The notes beneath the pieces are model-generated. The model made no database searches and had not been told where the DNA came from. It worked only from the letters and a program-made list of their open reading frames with translations. A stretch of 64,000 bases of DNA from Thiotrichaceae bacterium UBA973. GTDB taxonomy: Bacteria > Pseudomonadota > Gammaproteobacteria > Eutrophobiales > Eutrophobiaceae. Below, piece after piece: positions 62,498 to 64,000 of the stretch. The DNA is taken from NCBI GenBank assembly GCA_002292815.1, contig DBBX01000018.1:1-64000 (forward strand), given 5' to 3'. Each line of letters opens with the position of its first letter. Positions within the stretch are counted from its first letter, which is position 1. The position numbers were made by a program, and so were the translations under genes.

Positions 62498-63514
62498 TTA
62501 AACGCCAGATTCTTTCGTTGTTTTAACGATAGCTGCTGCGACCTTATAAGGATCTGCATTTGAAGCTGGGCGACGATCTTCCAAACGTCCTTTCCAACCA
62601 TCTTCTACAGTACCGATTGGAATACGAATTGAAGCGCCTCGATCAGATACACCATAGCTGAACTCATTGATAGATTGCGTTTCATGTTGACCTGTTAAAC
62701 GTTGATCATTTTCTGCGCCGTAGACACTGATGTGTCGTTGTACGTTTTTACCGAACTCATCACAGATTCTGGTAAATGTTTCCTGTTTGCCAGATTCACG
62801 CATAGCATCATTTGAAAAGTTAGCGTGCATACCTGAACCATTCCAGTCGGTGTGACCTAGAGGCTTGGGATGCCATTCAATCGAGAGCCCATGTTTTTCA
62901 GCAGTACGTTCTAGTAGGTAACGACCAATCCAGGTTTCATCACCAGCACGTTTTGCGCTTTTTGCGAATACCTGGAATTCCCATTGACCTGCAGCAACTT
63001 CACCATTGATGCCTTCAACATTGAGACCTGCTTCAAGACAGATATCAAGATGGTCCTCAACTATTTCTCTACCGTAAGCATTCATGGCACCTACTGAACA
63101 GTAATAGGGACCTTGGGGACGAGGGAAACCACCATGTGGAAAACCTGGAGGCAGATTAGATTCAGGATCCCAAAGAAAGTATTCCTGCTCAAAACCAAAC
63201 CAGAAATCTTCGTCGTCATCTGCTTCGTCAATAGTTGCACGTCCGTTAGACTCATGTGGTGTTCCATCGGCATTTAATACTTCCGTCATTACCAGAAATG
63301 CATTCATGCGATCAGGATCAGGAAAAACAGCAACCGGTTTGAGCAGGCAATCTGAATCGTTGCCGTCAGCTTGTTCGGTAGAGCTGCCATCAAAAGACCA
63401 CATTGGGGCATCTTCGACCTTACCACTAAAATCAGACTTAACTAGGGTTTTGCTTCTTAGACTTTGTGTTGGTCTGTATCCATCAAGCCATATATATTCC
63501 AACTTACTTTTCAT
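62498..63514 (-). CDS. glnII: glutamine synthetase, type II (GlnII)
   Basis: The 338-residue enzyme makes glutamine from glutamate and ammonia. It is of the shorter, eukaryote-like GSII type: KLEYIWLDGYRPTQSLRSKT, MWSFDGSSTEQADGNDSD, GFEQEYFLWD, GPYYCSVGAMNAYG and NGEVAAGQWEFQVF. Type I GlnA is about 470 residues and adenylylated, which this is not expected to be. The ATG at 63,514 is chosen, with GGAGG 12 bp upstream; a GTG four codons earlier is possible. Confidence 0.93.
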   Translation of the reverse strand: MKSKLEYIWLDGYRPTQSLRSKTLVKSDFSGKVEDAPMWSFDGSSTEQADGNDSDCLLKPVAVFPDPDRMNAFLVMTEVLNADGTPHESNGRATIDEADDDEDFWFGFEQEYFLWDPESNLPPGFPHGGFPRPQGPYYCSVGAMNAYGREIVEDHLDICLEAGLNVEGINGEVAAGQWEFQVFAKSAKRAGDETWIGRYLLERTAEKHGLSIEWHPKPLGHTDWNGSGMHANFSNDAMRESGKQETFTRICDEFGKNVQRHISVYGAENDQRLTGQHETQSINEFSYGVSDRGASIRIPIGTVEDGWKGRLEDRRPASNADPYKVAAAIVKTTKESGV

Positions 63515-63526
63515 GATGCGTTGCAC

Positions 63527-63838
63527 TCCTCCAAATTATTTTTTCATTTTCAATCTAATGAAATTCTTAGAAAAGTAGAAGAGCAATATATGTTCCAGTC
63601 TTGTGCATTTTGCCAAATAGACCAGTTATGAATAAAAAAATCGAAATACTATGATTTTTTATATATTAAAATCAATCATATAGTGAGATCAAAAGGAATT
63701 AATTAAAGCGGGATATAGTGTCTATTCGATTGTTATAGACTTGAACTTATAGCACGAAACGCACCAAAATAGAGCGGTAAATGGCTTTATCTGTTGTTTT
63801 CCGCGCTATTATAGTGCACTTAAATGTTAGCTTACTGA
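63527..63838. other. intergenic stretch upstream of glnII
   Basis: About 310 bp, AT-rich, no gene. It should hold the glutamine synthetase promoter. No sigma-54 type -24/-12 pair with correct spacing was found. Confidence 0.4.
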
Positions 63839-64000
63839 TTAAGACCAATCTTCTTCAAGAAGCCGAACTAGTTCTGTGCAGCTCTGCATTCTTTTATCTA
63901 CCGATTTATCAATACATTTCATAGCTGTTGATTCAAGTAAGCGAGGCACATGGATGTTTGTTAGTGTCGATGGTTTTGGCGGTGATTCATCTAAAATTTT
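63839..64000 (-). CDS. 3' end of a protein, possibly Ser/Thr kinase-like (partial)
   Basis: The minus-strand frame enters from the window's right edge and ends at 63,839, giving 53 residues: VPRLLESTAMKCIDKSVD, then KRMQSCTELVRLLEE. It resembles the last helix of protein kinase domains (K.P..R.QS..EL...L). The rest of the gene is outside. The call rests on a short segment. Confidence 0.4.
   Translation of the reverse strand, partial: KILDESPPKPSTLTNIHVPRLLESTAMKCIDKSVDKRMQSCTELVRLLEEDWS

Noticed and set aside
63600..63640. Sigma-54 promoter for glnII
   Set aside because: TTGGCAAAATGCAC has GG and GC but the spacing is too short for a -24/-12 promoter.
1..64000. CRISPR arrays, rRNA genes, complete insertion sequences
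   Set aside because: No regularly spaced repeats, rRNA motifs or transposase genes were seen on either strand.

Overview
The window looks like a chromosomal segment of an AT-rich gammaproteobacterium (about 40% G+C by eye). Three blocks of gene order support this: a macromolecular-synthesis operon rpsU-yqeY-dnaG-rpoD divergent from tsaD, with plsY, folB and folK close by; rho and trxA divergent from an rhlB-type helicase; and an lptM-lysA pair. A tesA/ybbA/ybbP block fits the same picture. The genus cannot be fixed from this sequence.

Layout. 1-20,100 is accessory DNA. It begins with two strongly initiated small genes (344-1260). A surface and glycan region follows (1,959-15,662): two sulfotransferase-like proteins, two TPR plus GT9-like proteins, an alpha/beta-hydrolase lipoprotein, a large repeat-rich autotransporter with its terminator, a Tat-type sugar-isomerase-like protein, a GT1-type glycosyltransferase and a Tat-type GMC oxidoreductase. 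Short palindromes, a 53-bp MITE-like IS remnant and a truncated SxtJ-like gene lie between them. 16,017-19,842 holds small orphan genes, an attC-like hairpin, inverted repeats around one gene, and a GIY-YIG-type protein. A 3' half of tRNA-Gln at 19,984 marks an old recombination event.

20,147-41,800 is mostly core: tRNA-Ile2, rpoD, dnaG, yqeY, rpsU, tsaD, plsY, folate genes (folB, folK and a pteridine reductase), midA-like, uppP, cca, slt, a TauE/SafE permease, a CULT-domain protein, yjbQ and hemH. 41,850-64,000 holds a decayed peroxiredoxin gene, htpX, the ybbA/ybbP/tesA group, cysDN for sulfate activation, groESL under a perfect CIRCE operator, a periplasmic alpha-carbonic anhydrase, two adjacent unknown genes (the second apparently using an ATT start codon), rho/trxA/rhlB, lptM-lysA, a DUF411 protein, a methyltransferase, a GSII-type glutamine synthetase, and the 3' end of what may be a Ser/Thr kinase gene.

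How they work together: the core genes cover replication, transcription, folate, cell-wall recycling and sulfate assimilation. The accessory glycosyltransferase, sulfotransferase and oxidoreductase genes around the autotransporter could decorate a surface polymer or the autotransporter itself, but that is inference. The most unusual items are the ATT start, a second DnaG C-terminal-like segment in frame behind dnaG, a CysN carrying a ruined APS-kinase-like tail, the minimal IS5-like MITE with a CTAA target duplication, and the attC-like site.
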